Below are positions 8,982 to 17,098 of a DNA stretch of 64,000 bases, piece after piece (position 1 is the stretch's first letter; every line of letters begins with the position of its first letter). The stretch is from Merdimonas sp963929015 (GTDB lineage Bacteria > Bacillota > Clostridia > Lachnospirales > Lachnospiraceae), in NCBI RefSeq assembly GCF_963929015.1, contig NZ_CAWVHE010000001.1, positions 1-64,000 of the forward strand, written 5' to 3'. The translations under genes were made by a program, and so were the position numbers. Under the pieces are notes generated by a model. The model worked only from the letters and a program-made list of their open reading frames with translations, did no database searches and was not told where the DNA came from.

Positions 8982-9716
8982 TTAATCTTCATCCTGCAAA
9001 TCATCATCTTCGTCATCATCTAACATGTGACGCGCTTTTTCCACTTCAGACTCCATAGAATCAAGCTCTTTGACCTTTTTTGAGTAATTCTTTTCCTTCT
9101 TCCCGACCTTCCTGGAATGCATCATAAATTGAACAATTATTCCTGCCACCGCAATAACTGCGCCAATTCCAACGCCGATCCATCCGTTATCGGCAAAACC
9201 TGCCAGGAGGCCGATATTGGTTCCTGCCGCCAGGCCGCCTGCCAGTCCGGACACCACCATCACAAATGGCTCCACAAAAATCACCGCAAGGATCGCAAGC
9301 ACCAACGCCACTGCCAGAACTACCACCAGAAGGATGGAAGACGACGGCTGAAGGAAGGCTATCCCGATGCTAAACACTTGCGCCAGCACCAGAAAAAACA
9401 CACCGATCCGGTAGATAAACCAGGAAAGGATTCCCAGGATAAACCCGCCGACGATCACTACGCCTGCAAAAACAAGACCCTCCAGTCCGGCCACAAGGGC
9501 AATCACGCCTCCGATCGCCGCTCCAAGGAAGAATCCGATCAGCGCCCCCAGAAACTTCACCAGCTTCAGTCCAAAAAAGCAGATCAGAATCCCTACAACA
9601 ATCGCTGCAGCTGCCGCCCCAAGACTTACGGCCGCATCGCCTCCAGTAAGGAAATCAAGCTGACGGCTGTCCACCAGCTGGTTCACCTGTTCCTGAATAT
9701 GTTTGAATTGTTCCAT
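8982..9716 (-). CDS. TM198-like (DUF4203) multi-pass membrane protein
   Basis: 244 residues. Residues 30-200 hold about seven closely spaced hydrophobic helices rich in Gly, Ala and Val (LGALIGFFLGAAIGGVIALVAG is typical), the pattern of the DUF4203/TM198 group. The C-terminus from about 205 is charged, first basic (RKVGKKEKNYSKK) and then strongly acidic (DDDEDDDLQDED). Function is unknown. It lies between two genes of unrelated role and has no clear operon partner. Family assignment rests on the glycine-rich helix pattern only. Confidence 0.65.
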   Translation of the reverse strand: MEQFKHIQEQVNQLVDSRQLDFLTGGDAAVSLGAAAAAIVVGILICFFGLKLVKFLGALIGFFLGAAIGGVIALVAGLEGLVFAGVVIVGGFILGILSWFIYRIGVFFLVLAQVFSIGIAFLQPSSSILLVVVLAVALVLAILAVIFVEPFVMVVSGLAGGLAAGTNIGLLAGFADNGWIGVGIGAVIAVAGIIVQFMMHSRKVGKKEKNYSKKVKELDSMESEVEKARHMLDDDEDDDLQDED

Positions 9717-9837
9717 TTTTCATGTTCTCCTTTGTCCCTTATTCTTACATTGCTTTTCTATACCCCAGCCTTTATTACTTTACTATTATACCAATAAAAC
9801 ACGGATCAGTAAAGATACGGCCGCAGAGTTTCCCATG

Positions 9838-9866
9838 AAAAAAGGGCGCCTTCCAAAAAGGCGCCC
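9838..9866 (-). terminator. Terminator of the DUF6465 gene
   Basis: Stem GGGCGCCTT/AAGGCGCCC at 9844-9866 with a five-base loop, followed on the minus strand by six T (9843-9838). Confidence 0.9.
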
Positions 9867-9880
9867 AGTTCTTTGTGCCA

Positions 9881-10345
9881 TTAGAATAAAGCGACGGCTC
9901 CTGTGTCAATCCCGTTGATCACATAATATACCGCACTTTCTTCCGGCTTGATGTACAGATCCATGGTCTTGATATCTCCGACTTTTCTTCCGGATTTTGT
10001 CCATGCTTTCTTCACATTTGCAACAATGGTCTTTTCGTCCATCTGCTGTCCATAGTACTCTACAATCGCATTTACTTTAATTTCTTTTTTGGCCGCCGTC
10101 TTCTTTGCTGCCGTTTTCTTTTCCGCAGTTTTTGCCGGTGCTTTCTTTTCTGCCGCTGGCTTTGCTTCGGTTGTCTTCACCGGTTTTACTTCTGCTGTCT
10201 TTACTTCGGTTGTCTTTGCCGGCTCTGCCTTTACCGGCGCTGCCTTTGCCGCGGGAGTCTTAGCTGGCTCTGCCTTTACTGCAGCCTTTGTTACAGTCTG
10301 TGTTTTCTTGGTTTCTGTACTTACACTTGCTTTCTTTGTAGCCAT
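9881..10345 (-). CDS. DUF6465 family protein with Lys/Ala/Pro-rich N-terminal tail
   Basis: 154 residues. Residues 1-90 are a low-complexity, very basic tail built of short AK/EPAKT/VKTTE repeats, like histone-H1 tails of bacterial nucleoid proteins. Residues 91-154 form a compact domain (VNAIVEYYGQQMDEKTIVAN, then DIKTMDLYIKPEESAVYYVI) that matches the small DUF6465 domain seen mainly in Lachnospiraceae. DNA or RNA binding by the tail is inference. The start at 10345 follows GAGGAGG. The gene stands alone with its own strong terminator. The repetitive tail is expected to vary in length between strains. Confidence 0.75.
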   Translation of the reverse strand: MATKKASVSTETKKTQTVTKAAVKAEPAKTPAAKAAPVKAEPAKTTEVKTAEVKPVKTTEAKPAAEKKAPAKTAEKKTAAKKTAAKKEIKVNAIVEYYGQQMDEKTIVANVKKAWTKSGRKVGDIKTMDLYIKPEESAVYYVINGIDTGAVALF

Positions 10346-10426
10346 GATAATTCCTCCTCATTTGCCAGGCCTTTTCACCTGACCATGAAATATTATAACA
10401 CATTCTAATAAAAAAGCAATTGTGAA

Positions 10427-11278
10427 TCAATTGACAAACTGCAACAACAATCCTGCAACAACTGCGGTCAAATACAGCATAATCATGATTTTTCCATTTT
10501 CTTTCCGATTCTGGTTCACCTTAAAGAGGACAAGAAGACCCGCTCCTGCCCCGGTGCAAAGTCCTGCCACCACAGACGCAAACGAAATGGCCTGTTCCAG
10601 ATACAGTTCCGTCAGGATCACAGATGCCGCGCAGTTGGGGATCAGCCCGATCAGCGCCGCGATCAGAGGCTGAAAAACCGTGTCTCCAAGCAGGAATCGG
10701 GAAAGCCCCTGGATGCCAAAGATTTCCACACAAAAGTCCAGGATCCAGGTGAACAAAAACAAATACATAAACAACCGGAAGGTATGTCTTAAGGCTGGAA
10801 GAAGGATCCTGCCATGGCCGTCATGACATCCGCAGTGTTCACACAGGATCCCTGCTTTTTTCTTTTCCTCCGGCCTCTCCTTCAGAAAAAACAGATCCGC
10901 CGCATATCCTCCTGCGATGGCGATCACCACCTTAGCCGCCAGAAGTTTTCCCACCACAGCGGCCGAATCCGGATTTCCCAGAATGATAAGGACCGCCTCG
11001 TCGGAAGTGGCAAGAAACACCGCCAGCAGAGTTCCTGCAGAGATTACGCCTCCTGCGTACAGATTCGCCGCCATCACAGAAAAGCCGCACTGGGGCACAC
11101 ATCCTGCCGCCGCGCCTGCCACCGGTCCTGCTTTTCCTACTTTTTCCATGATCTTCGCCGTGTGCTTCCCCGAATAATGTTCCAGTCCTTCTATCAGCAA
11201 AAAAGCAGCAAATAAAAACGGCAGCATTCGCAGACAATCTGCGAATGCATGCGCTAACGTGTGAACAATAATTTCCAT
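10427..11278 (-). CDS. Putative manganese/metal permease, ArsP_2-like
   Basis: 283 residues with about eight to ten hydrophobic helices and two related halves. Each half contains a short polar-cysteine motif in a membrane segment, GCVPQCGFS near residue 60 and LIPNCAAS near residue 215. This suits an inverted-repeat permease of the family once called arsenic efflux (PF11449) and now often annotated as a putative manganese transporter. A cytoplasmic loop holds CEHCGCHDGHGR, a likely metal-binding site. The start at 11278 follows GGAAAGGA. The transported ion cannot be fixed from sequence. Confidence 0.7.
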   Translation of the reverse strand: MEIIVHTLAHAFADCLRMLPFLFAAFLLIEGLEHYSGKHTAKIMEKVGKAGPVAGAAAGCVPQCGFSVMAANLYAGGVISAGTLLAVFLATSDEAVLIILGNPDSAAVVGKLLAAKVVIAIAGGYAADLFFLKERPEEKKKAGILCEHCGCHDGHGRILLPALRHTFRLFMYLFLFTWILDFCVEIFGIQGLSRFLLGDTVFQPLIAALIGLIPNCAASVILTELYLEQAISFASVVAGLCTGAGAGLLVLFKVNQNRKENGKIMIMLYLTAVVAGLLLQFVN

Positions 11279-11335
11279 CCAAATCCTTTCCAGTCTACAT
11301 TTACAGGCTCCTTTTTTCCGGAAGACAAAAGCCTT

Positions 11336-12919
11336 TTACTTCCGGGAAAAAATATGTTTTAAAAACACATACATGACAATACAGAATGCAATCACATAGC
11401 CAAAGGCTCCAAGCGCCGGAATACCCATGATCTTTGGCTTCATATCTGTGGTACAGATGATGCTCGAACTGATCAGAAGGGCCATCACCCACAGTCCCAT
11501 CACGATATTGCGGACCAGTCTGCGAAGCAGCCTCTCCAGTTCAATTGATGCGTGCAGATCCAGATTGATCTTGGTCTGTCCCTTCATATAACCATGCAGC
11601 ATATCAGACAGAAGCGCAGGGATATCCAGCGCCTTATGTACGGAACGAAACAGGGTTTTCCCGGTATTCTTAAGTTCCTTCTTCCAGTCTCTGTTCATCA
11701 GATACCGGCCTGCCATCCTGCGCGAAGCAATCTCGATCATATTAATATCCGGAGCAATGTCTGCCAGCACGCCTTCCATATGAGTCAGCCCCCTGGCCAG
11801 CATAGTCAGCCCGTGAGGCATGATAATCTTATTTTCCTTCATGACCTCCATCAGATCCATCATCACTTCAGCGATGTCAATCTGTCCCAGATCCAGCGCG
11901 CCATATCTGCTCATCAGGCCGCTGATCCCTTCGTACAATACACTGGGATCCGGTCTCTCTTTGAATTCTCCAAGCTCCATGACTACGTCCTGGATCACAC
12001 CGATATCATTAAGAGCAATCCCTTCCACCGCTTTTCCGATCAGCTCCCGGTCCCGGTCCGTAAGCCTGCCCATCATGCCCATGTCCATCCAGACGATCTT
12101 ACCTTCTTTAACCTTTACATTTCCCGGGTGTGGATCTGCGTGAAAGAACCCGTCCTCCATCACCTGCTTGATATAATTATCCACAAGTTTGCTGCCGATC
12201 TCTTTCAGGTCATAGCCGTTCTCTGTCAGATATTCTTTGTCATTGATCCCGCAACCCTCCACATATTCCATCACCAGCACCTGCATGGTGGTGTATTCGT
12301 GATAAACTTTCGGAGTATCCACATAAGCCACATCCTGGTTATTTTTCCGGAACTCTTCCATATTGGCCGCTTCCGTCAGGAAGTTCATCTCCTCCCTGGT
12401 CACACTCCACAGCTCATCCAGGACCATGTTCAGATCCACCATCCCCTTAATGCTCACCGGCGGCACCAGCTTTACCGCCTTGTGAAGAAGAGCAATGTCT
12501 CTGGCCATAGTGGCATAGATACCTTTTCTTTGCACCTTCACCACCACAGGACTTCCGTCCAGCAGAACCGCCCGGTGCACCTGTGCAATGGACGCAGAAC
12601 CAAGAGGTGTCTCATCAATCTCCAGAAACACCTCTGTAAACGGCTGCCCGTAAGCGGACGCGATCACTTCCGCCACCTCTGTAAAAGGCATGGGAGCCAC
12701 ATCATAACATAAATGCATCAGTTCATCGCAATATCGTTTCGGGAGAACATCTGAGTGCATGGACATGATCTGGCCGATCTTAATAAAAGTAGGGCCCAGA
12801 TCTTCCAGGATCATCCGCAGTTTCTCAGGCGTCACGCCTTTGGTGATATTATGCTTCCGGAGAACTGCAGTAATCTCTCTTAGTCTCCCTGTCTGCTCTG
12901 CAGACGGCTCTCTACTCAT
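11336..12919 (-). CDS. ABC1/UbiB (AarF) family atypical kinase
   Basis: 527 residues. The family's N-terminal LGPTFIKIGQIMSMHSDVLP (KxGQ motif) is followed by the ALA-type nucleotide loop region (SIAQVHRAV), the VVKVQRKG lysine, and the catalytic/metal motif FFHADPHPGNV. Two hydrophobic helices end the protein (IVMGLWVMALLI, LGAFGYVIAFCIVMYVFL), anchoring it in the membrane. Members act in isoprenoid-quinone or lipid metabolism, but in Clostridia without ubiquinone the substrate is unknown. The start overlaps the phasin-like gene by eight bases, a pairing that implies a shared role. Confidence 0.9.
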   Translation of the reverse strand: MSREPSAEQTGRLREITAVLRKHNITKGVTPEKLRMILEDLGPTFIKIGQIMSMHSDVLPKRYCDELMHLCYDVAPMPFTEVAEVIASAYGQPFTEVFLEIDETPLGSASIAQVHRAVLLDGSPVVVKVQRKGIYATMARDIALLHKAVKLVPPVSIKGMVDLNMVLDELWSVTREEMNFLTEAANMEEFRKNNQDVAYVDTPKVYHEYTTMQVLVMEYVEGCGINDKEYLTENGYDLKEIGSKLVDNYIKQVMEDGFFHADPHPGNVKVKEGKIVWMDMGMMGRLTDRDRELIGKAVEGIALNDIGVIQDVVMELGEFKERPDPSVLYEGISGLMSRYGALDLGQIDIAEVMMDLMEVMKENKIIMPHGLTMLARGLTHMEGVLADIAPDINMIEIASRRMAGRYLMNRDWKKELKNTGKTLFRSVHKALDIPALLSDMLHGYMKGQTKINLDLHASIELERLLRRLVRNIVMGLWVMALLISSSIICTTDMKPKIMGIPALGAFGYVIAFCIVMYVFLKHIFSRK

Positions 12920-13238
12920 CCGTATTTTCTTCCCTGCTTCCTTCTTCTTTTGCCAGGATCCGTTCTTTTAAGCGGGCAATCTGTTCCGGTGTCATCTCAT
13001 CCAGCAGCGTATCCAGATCTTCCGGTGAAGACGCTTTTACCGAAACATTGACCTTCTCCTTCATGGTCTTTTTGATATTATGCTTCAGTTCTTCATTGAG
13101 TGCTTTGCCCTGCTCGACCGTAAGCTCTCCTTTTTTTACCATTTCATCCAGCAGTTCCTTTGACTTTTCCCCTGTCACGGCAACTGCCCCGATTCCGGCA
13201 AGAAGCACTTTCTTAATGTTATCTCCAAAGTTTTCCAT
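12912..13238 (-). CDS. Phasin-like (COG3937) small helical protein
   Basis: 108 residues, strongly helical and charged. It begins with a short amphipathic/hydrophobic segment (MENFGDNIKKVLLAGIGAVAVTGEKSKELLDEMVKKGELTVEQ, residues 1-43) typical of polyhydroxyalkanoate-regulator phasin-like proteins. The C-terminus (residues 70-108) repeats helical leucine/glutamate patterns. In Firmicutes this family often sits directly before an AarF/UbiB gene, as here, with an eight-base overlap. It probably helps place or regulate the kinase at the membrane (inference). RBS AGGAGAAG precedes the start. Confidence 0.75.
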   Translation of the reverse strand: MENFGDNIKKVLLAGIGAVAVTGEKSKELLDEMVKKGELTVEQGKALNEELKHNIKKTMKEKVNVSVKASSPEDLDTLLDEMTPEQIARLKERILAKEEGSREENTDE

Positions 13239-13302
13239 CTCATCTTCTCCTTTCTGATGTTCCTGTATGGACCTTATCCTTTACATCATTTCCAAAAACC
13301 GA

Positions 13303-13692
13303 TTATTTTATCCACAGGACTTCTGCAAACGCGGCCACTTTCGGCAGAAAAATGATGCAGCCAATGACCGCCGCCATAATGGCCGCGATCAGCACCGCCC
13401 CTGCCGCCGTATCTTTGGCGATCTTGGCCAGAGGCTTTCGCTCCTCCGTTACCAGATCCACCACCGCTTCCACCGCCGTATTCACCAGCTCCAGCGCCAT
13501 CACCAGTCCGAAAAGGACCAGGCAGATACACCACTCTGTGGCAGAAAGCCCCAGAACCGTGCCGAAAAACACCACCAGGATCATGGCCGCCGTGTGGATC
13601 TGCATGTTGCGTTCCTTGCGGATCCCGGTCAGGATTCCTTCAAAGGCATAGCCAAAGGTCCTGCGAAGCGGCGGTTTTTTCTCTCGTTTCAT
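13303..13692 (-). CDS. dgkA: Diacylglycerol/undecaprenol kinase, DgkA family
   Basis: About 129 residues, starting at the ATG at 13692 preceded by AAGGTGA; a GTG three codons upstream is possible. It has three transmembrane helices and the family signature ELVNTAVEAVVDL followed by AKDTAAGAVLI. Firmicute members phosphorylate undecaprenol rather than diacylglycerol, recycling the lipid carrier for wall synthesis. It follows cysK at about 20 bp and is probably co-transcribed with it. Confidence 0.9.
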   Translation of the reverse strand: MKREKKPPLRRTFGYAFEGILTGIRKERNMQIHTAAMILVVFFGTVLGLSATEWCICLVLFGLVMALELVNTAVEAVVDLVTEERKPLAKIAKDTAAGAVLIAAIMAAVIGCIIFLPKVAAFAEVLWIK

Positions 13693-13712
13693 ATCCGTCA
13701 CCTTAACTTTCC

Positions 13713-14642
13713 CTACGCGTCAAACAGCTCGGTAGAAAAATAGCGTTCTGCCGTATCCGGCAGGATGGTAACCACCGTCTTGCCCTTCCCCAGCTTCTTT
13801 GCCATCCGAAGGGCCGCCGCCACATTGGTGCCGCCGGTGATGCCGCACATCAGACCTTCCTTTGCCGCCAGCTCTCTTGCCGTTGCAAGCGCCTCCTCAT
13901 CGGTCACGATCACGATGTCCTGGTACACATCCTGATGCAGGATCTTTGGGATCACGCCGTCTCCGATCCCCATCTGGATATGGCTTCCCACTTCCTTACC
14001 TGAGAGGATCGCCGCATGCTCCGGTTCGATCGCCCAGATCAGGATATCCGGATTTTGCTCCCGCAAAGCCTCGCCCACGCCGGTGATGGTGCCGCCGGTG
14101 CCAATACCGGAGCAGAATCCGTGGATCGGCTTTCCTGCCTGCTTTAAAATTTCCTGTCCGGTCTGTTCCCTGTGCGCCTGGCTGTTGGCCTCATTTTCAA
14201 ACTGCTGCGGCACAAAGACATTCGGATCGTCTTTCGCCATCTGAAGGGCCGTCTGCATACACTTCTCAATGCACGCGCCGATATTTCCCTCGTCATGGAT
14301 CAGCACCACTTCCGCCCCATAATTCTTCACCAGCTTCCGCCGTTCCTCACTGACAGAATCCGGCATAATGATCCGGGTCTTATATCCTTTCACCGCGCCG
14401 ATCAGCGCAAGGCCGATCCCCTGGTTACCGCTTGTCGGCTCCACGATGATCGTATCCGGCCCGATCCTGCCGTCCTTCTCGGCCGCCTGGATCATATTCA
14501 GGGCCGTACGGGTCTTCACAGAACCGCCGATATTCACCGCCTCAAACTTCACCAGCACTTCCGCATCCTCAGGATCTGTCATCCGGTTCAGCCGGATCAG
14601 GGGTGTATTTCCTACAGCTTCCAAAACGTCGTGATATATCAT
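13713..14642 (-). CDS. cysK: Cysteine synthase A family PLP enzyme (variant active-site motifs)
   Basis: 309 residues of fold-type II PLP enzyme. The start is the ATG at 14642 (MIYHDVLEAVGNTPLIRLNR) with AAGGAAGG upstream; the longer reading from 14708 is rejected. The PLP lysine is K43 in GGSVKTR, and the phosphate loop is GIGTGGTITG. Two motifs differ from usual CysK: SVKTR instead of SVKDR, and TSGNQG instead of TSGNTG. The best call is O-acetylserine sulfhydrylase making cysteine from O-acetylserine and sulfide, but a related beta-replacement activity is possible. No cysE is nearby. Confidence 0.85.
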   Translation of the reverse strand: MIYHDVLEAVGNTPLIRLNRMTDPEDAEVLVKFEAVNIGGSVKTRTALNMIQAAEKDGRIGPDTIIVEPTSGNQGIGLALIGAVKGYKTRIIMPDSVSEERRKLVKNYGAEVVLIHDEGNIGACIEKCMQTALQMAKDDPNVFVPQQFENEANSQAHREQTGQEILKQAGKPIHGFCSGIGTGGTITGVGEALREQNPDILIWAIEPEHAAILSGKEVGSHIQMGIGDGVIPKILHQDVYQDIVIVTDEEALATARELAAKEGLMCGITGGTNVAAALRMAKKLGKGKTVVTILPDTAERYFSTELFDA

Positions 14643-14770
14643 AGTCTTACCTTCCTTACTGAAAAAATACTTTTTAACACGTTGCTTCTTCCTAAAATAA
14701 TAGACCAAATCATTGACAAAGGCAATTCCATTTGTTAAATTATATTCGAAAAGTTCACAAATGGTTATTT

Positions 14771-14880
14771 GCCGCCGGGTAATCCAAGCGCTTGCTCTGT
14801 ATCGTTAGGCCATAGAAGATACAGTCCAGACGCTTTTTCTTTTTGCAAAATACATGCTCCCGGCAGGCTTTTCTGCCATC
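14771..14880 (+). promoter_or_regulatory. Structured leader of the Gdx gene (candidate guanidine-responsive riboswitch)
   Basis: A nested stem is formed by AAGCG (14786-14790) with CGCTT (14831-14835), enclosing a perfect CTGTATC/GATACAG helix (14797-14803 with 14818-14824). A separate long-range pair, GCCGGG (14774-14779) with CCCGGC (14859-14864), shares bases with a hairpin GGCAG/CTGCC (14862-14877) just before the ribosome site. The two cannot form together, as in a switch. I could not match the guanidine-I, -II or -III consensus by eye, so the class is unassigned. The link to guanidine comes from the gene behind it. Confidence 0.45.
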
Positions 14881-14897
14881 TGAAAGGAGAAAAAAAT

Positions 14898-15218
14898 ATG
14901 GAATGGTTTTATCTTGTCATCGCCGGAGGACTGGAGGTCTTCTGGTCCACCTGTCTGAAATTTTCCGAGGGATTTACTGTCCTGAAATTCACGATCCTCA
15001 CCGTGATCGGCATGATCTTCAGCTTTGTGTTTCTCTCCCAGGCCACCAAAGTCCTGCCCCTGGGCACCTCTTATGCCATCTGGACCGGCATCGGAGCCCT
15101 GGGCGCTGTGATCGTAGGAATCCTGCTGTTTAAAGAATCCGTTTCCCCGATCCGGCTCTTCTTCGTGGCTCTTTTGCTCATCGGCATCATTGGGCTCAAA
15201 GCCACATCCAGCAGTTAA
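14898..15218 (+). CDS. gdx: SMR family guanidinium exporter, Gdx type
   Basis: 106 residues with four transmembrane helices. The ATG at 14898 follows AAAGGAG; the reading from 14769 is rejected because SMR proteins start directly with the first helix. The residues that separate Gdx from drug-exporting Qac proteins are present: G10, E13, W16, S42, Y59 and W62. The protein should work as a dual-topology dimer exchanging guanidinium for protons. It is a single-gene SMR, not a heterodimeric pair. The structured leader upstream supports ligand control. Confidence 0.88.
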   Translation: MEWFYLVIAGGLEVFWSTCLKFSEGFTVLKFTILTVIGMIFSFVFLSQATKVLPLGTSYAIWTGIGALGAVIVGILLFKESVSPIRLFFVALLLIGIIGLKATSSS

Positions 15219-15265
15219 ACCGGAATAAAACCGACTTCTGTAATAAATTGTTTCAAATAATATAC

Positions 15266-15294
15266 TTGGTTTTCCGGCATTTATCGCCTATAAT
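15266..15294 (+). promoter_or_regulatory. Promoter of fprA
   Basis: TTGGTT (15266-15271), a 17-bp spacer, and TATAAT (15289-15294), 60 bases before the fprA start. Confidence 0.65.
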
Positions 15295-15354
15295 GTTAGC
15301 AGAAACTATTCTGAATGTTATTTTTATAAATATAATGAAGGGAGATCTTACGAT

Positions 15355-16515
15355 ATGATTTCAATCACAGACGCCATCCGCTATGCAGGAGTCAACGACC
15401 ACCAGATAGACCTCTTTGAAGGACAGTATCCCGTTCCCAATGGAATGGCCTACAACTCCTATGTGATCCTGGATGAAAAGACCGCAGTCATGGACACCGT
15501 AGATATCCACTTTACAGAAGAATGGCTGAAAAATATAGCCGAAGCACTCGGCGGACGCAAACCCGACTATCTGGTGATCCAGCACATGGAGCCGGACCAC
15601 TCCGCCAGCATCGAGGCCTTCTTAAAGGTTTATCCGGATACCACCGTAGTGGCAACCGCCAAAGCATTTGCCATGATCGGCCAGTTCTTTGACCTGGATC
15701 TGGAAGGCAGAAAACTGGTGGCAGAAAACGGCGCTTCCCTGTCTCTGGGTTCCCATGAACTCCACTTCGTCTTTGCACCCATGGTACACTGGCCAGAGGT
15801 TATGATGACCTATGAAAGCACTGACAAAGTCCTCTTCTCTGCAGACGGATTCGGTAAATTCGGTGCCCTGGACACAGAAGAAGACTGGGACTGCGAAGCC
15901 AGACGCTACTATATCGGTATCGTAGGCAAATACGGCGCGCAGGTACAGAACGTATTAAAGAAAGCCGCAGACCTGGACATCCAGATTATCTGCCCGCTCC
16001 ACGGACCGGTATTAAAGGAAAATCTCACTCATTATCTGGAGAAATACGACATCTGGTCCTCCTACCGGGCAGAGTCCGAAGGCGTCATGATCGCCTATAC
16101 CTCCGTATACGGCCACACCAAAGCTGCTGTAGAACTTCTGGCGGACAAGCTGAAGGAAAAGGGCTGCCCCAAGGTTGTGGTATGCGACCTGGCAAGAGAC
16201 GAGATGACCGAAGCGGTAGAAGACGCTTTCCGCTACGGCAAACTGGTGCTTGCCACCACCACCTACAATGCCGACATCTTCCCGTTCATGAAGCACTTTA
16301 TCGATCACCTGACCGAACGCAACTACCAGAACCGCACCATCGGCCTGATCGAGAACGGCTCCTGGGCGCCTCTGGCTAACAAGATCATGAAAGGGAAATT
16401 CGAAAAGAGCAAAAACATCACCTGGCTGGAGACAGAAGTCACCATCAAATCCGCTCTGAACGCTGAAAGCAGCGGACAGATCGAAGCCATGGCAGACGAA
16501 CTGTGCCGGGGATAA
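15355..16515 (+). CDS. fprA: FprA A-type flavodiiron protein
   Basis: 386 residues, the length of a two-domain class A flavodiiron protein. The N-terminal metallo-beta-lactamase-like domain has the diiron ligands in HMEPDHS (about residues 79-85), SADGFG and CPLHGP. The C-terminal flavodoxin domain starts at about residue 250 with the FMN loop YTSVYGHTKAA. It reduces O2 to water and/or NO to N2O, protecting anaerobes from oxidative stress. There is no rubredoxin domain, so an external rubredoxin or ferredoxin donor is expected. Own promoter at 15266-15294. Confidence 0.95.
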   Translation: MISITDAIRYAGVNDHQIDLFEGQYPVPNGMAYNSYVILDEKTAVMDTVDIHFTEEWLKNIAEALGGRKPDYLVIQHMEPDHSASIEAFLKVYPDTTVVATAKAFAMIGQFFDLDLEGRKLVAENGASLSLGSHELHFVFAPMVHWPEVMMTYESTDKVLFSADGFGKFGALDTEEDWDCEARRYYIGIVGKYGAQVQNVLKKAADLDIQIICPLHGPVLKENLTHYLEKYDIWSSYRAESEGVMIAYTSVYGHTKAAVELLADKLKEKGCPKVVVCDLARDEMTEAVEDAFRYGKLVLATTTYNADIFPFMKHFIDHLTERNYQNRTIGLIENGSWAPLANKIMKGKFEKSKNITWLETEVTIKSALNAESSGQIEAMADELCRG

Positions 16516-16521
16516 TCCAAA

Positions 16522-16575
16522 AAAGCCTCATGGACACCAGTATACATCTGCCATCCATGAGGCTTTCTTCTCTTT
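16522..16575. terminator. Bidirectional terminator between fprA and the ECF S-component
   Basis: Stem AAAGCCTCATGGA/TCCATGAGGCTTT (16522-16534 with 16554-16566). T runs follow on the plus strand (to 16578) and A-rich sequence precedes it, so it can serve both convergent genes. Confidence 0.88.
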
Positions 16576-16576
16576 T

Positions 16577-17092
16577 TTAGTCCAGCATCCGGCTGCATTT
16601 TTCCAGAACACGCAGGATCGGATGGAACAGGACCAGGCACAGGACAAAGTTCCCGGCTCCGTGGATCAGGTCATACGGGATCCCCGCCACCCACCAGGAC
16701 ACCATCATCCCCGGCCCTCCGATAAACAGGTAGGGGATCGCACACAGCGCGCCGAATCCCAGGCCGAAGGCCCCGCTCATTACTGCGTAGACAAGGGCCT
16801 GCCGGCATCCGCTTTTTTGCATGATCAGCGTGATCACCACCAGCAGGGGCCACACATACAGATAGTTGATGACCCACAGGTTCATCCCCCACACCAGGCA
16901 TTCCACGCCTACGAATGCAAATACGGCAGGGAGCGTCTTTTTACCGAACACAATGGTGTAAACAATAAACAGAAAACTCACCAGTTCGATATTTGGCAAA
17001 AATGCCAGCGCAGTTTTTGCCGCTTCCACTGTGGCCGTCATCATTCCGATCAGAACAATATCTTTTGCTTTCCAGTTCGTCCTGCTATTCAT
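16577..17092 (-). CDS. ECF transporter S-component, probable cobalamin/corrinoid uptake
   Basis: 171 residues with about six hydrophobic helices and the S-component pattern: a basic N-terminus followed by IVLIGMMTATVEAAKTALAFLPN (helix 1, with the small-residue face that docks EcfT). No ATPase or EcfT gene is adjacent, so it belongs to the group II type that shares a common energizing module, such as the one at 48291-50809. It follows the DUF4430 gene by 6 bp, and both are downstream of a cobalamin riboswitch. This gives the substrate prediction. Confidence 0.8.
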   Translation of the reverse strand: MNSRTNWKAKDIVLIGMMTATVEAAKTALAFLPNIELVSFLFIVYTIVFGKKTLPAVFAFVGVECLVWGMNLWVINYLYVWPLLVVITLIMQKSGCRQALVYAVMSGAFGLGFGALCAIPYLFIGGPGMMVSWWVAGIPYDLIHGAGNFVLCLVLFHPILRVLEKCSRMLD

Positions 17093-17098
17093 AAGACA

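Noticed and set aside
11552..12712. 386-codon plus-strand open frame opposite the ABC1/UbiB kinase
   Set aside because: Antisense to a complete, conserved gene; His-rich reading typical of shadow frames.
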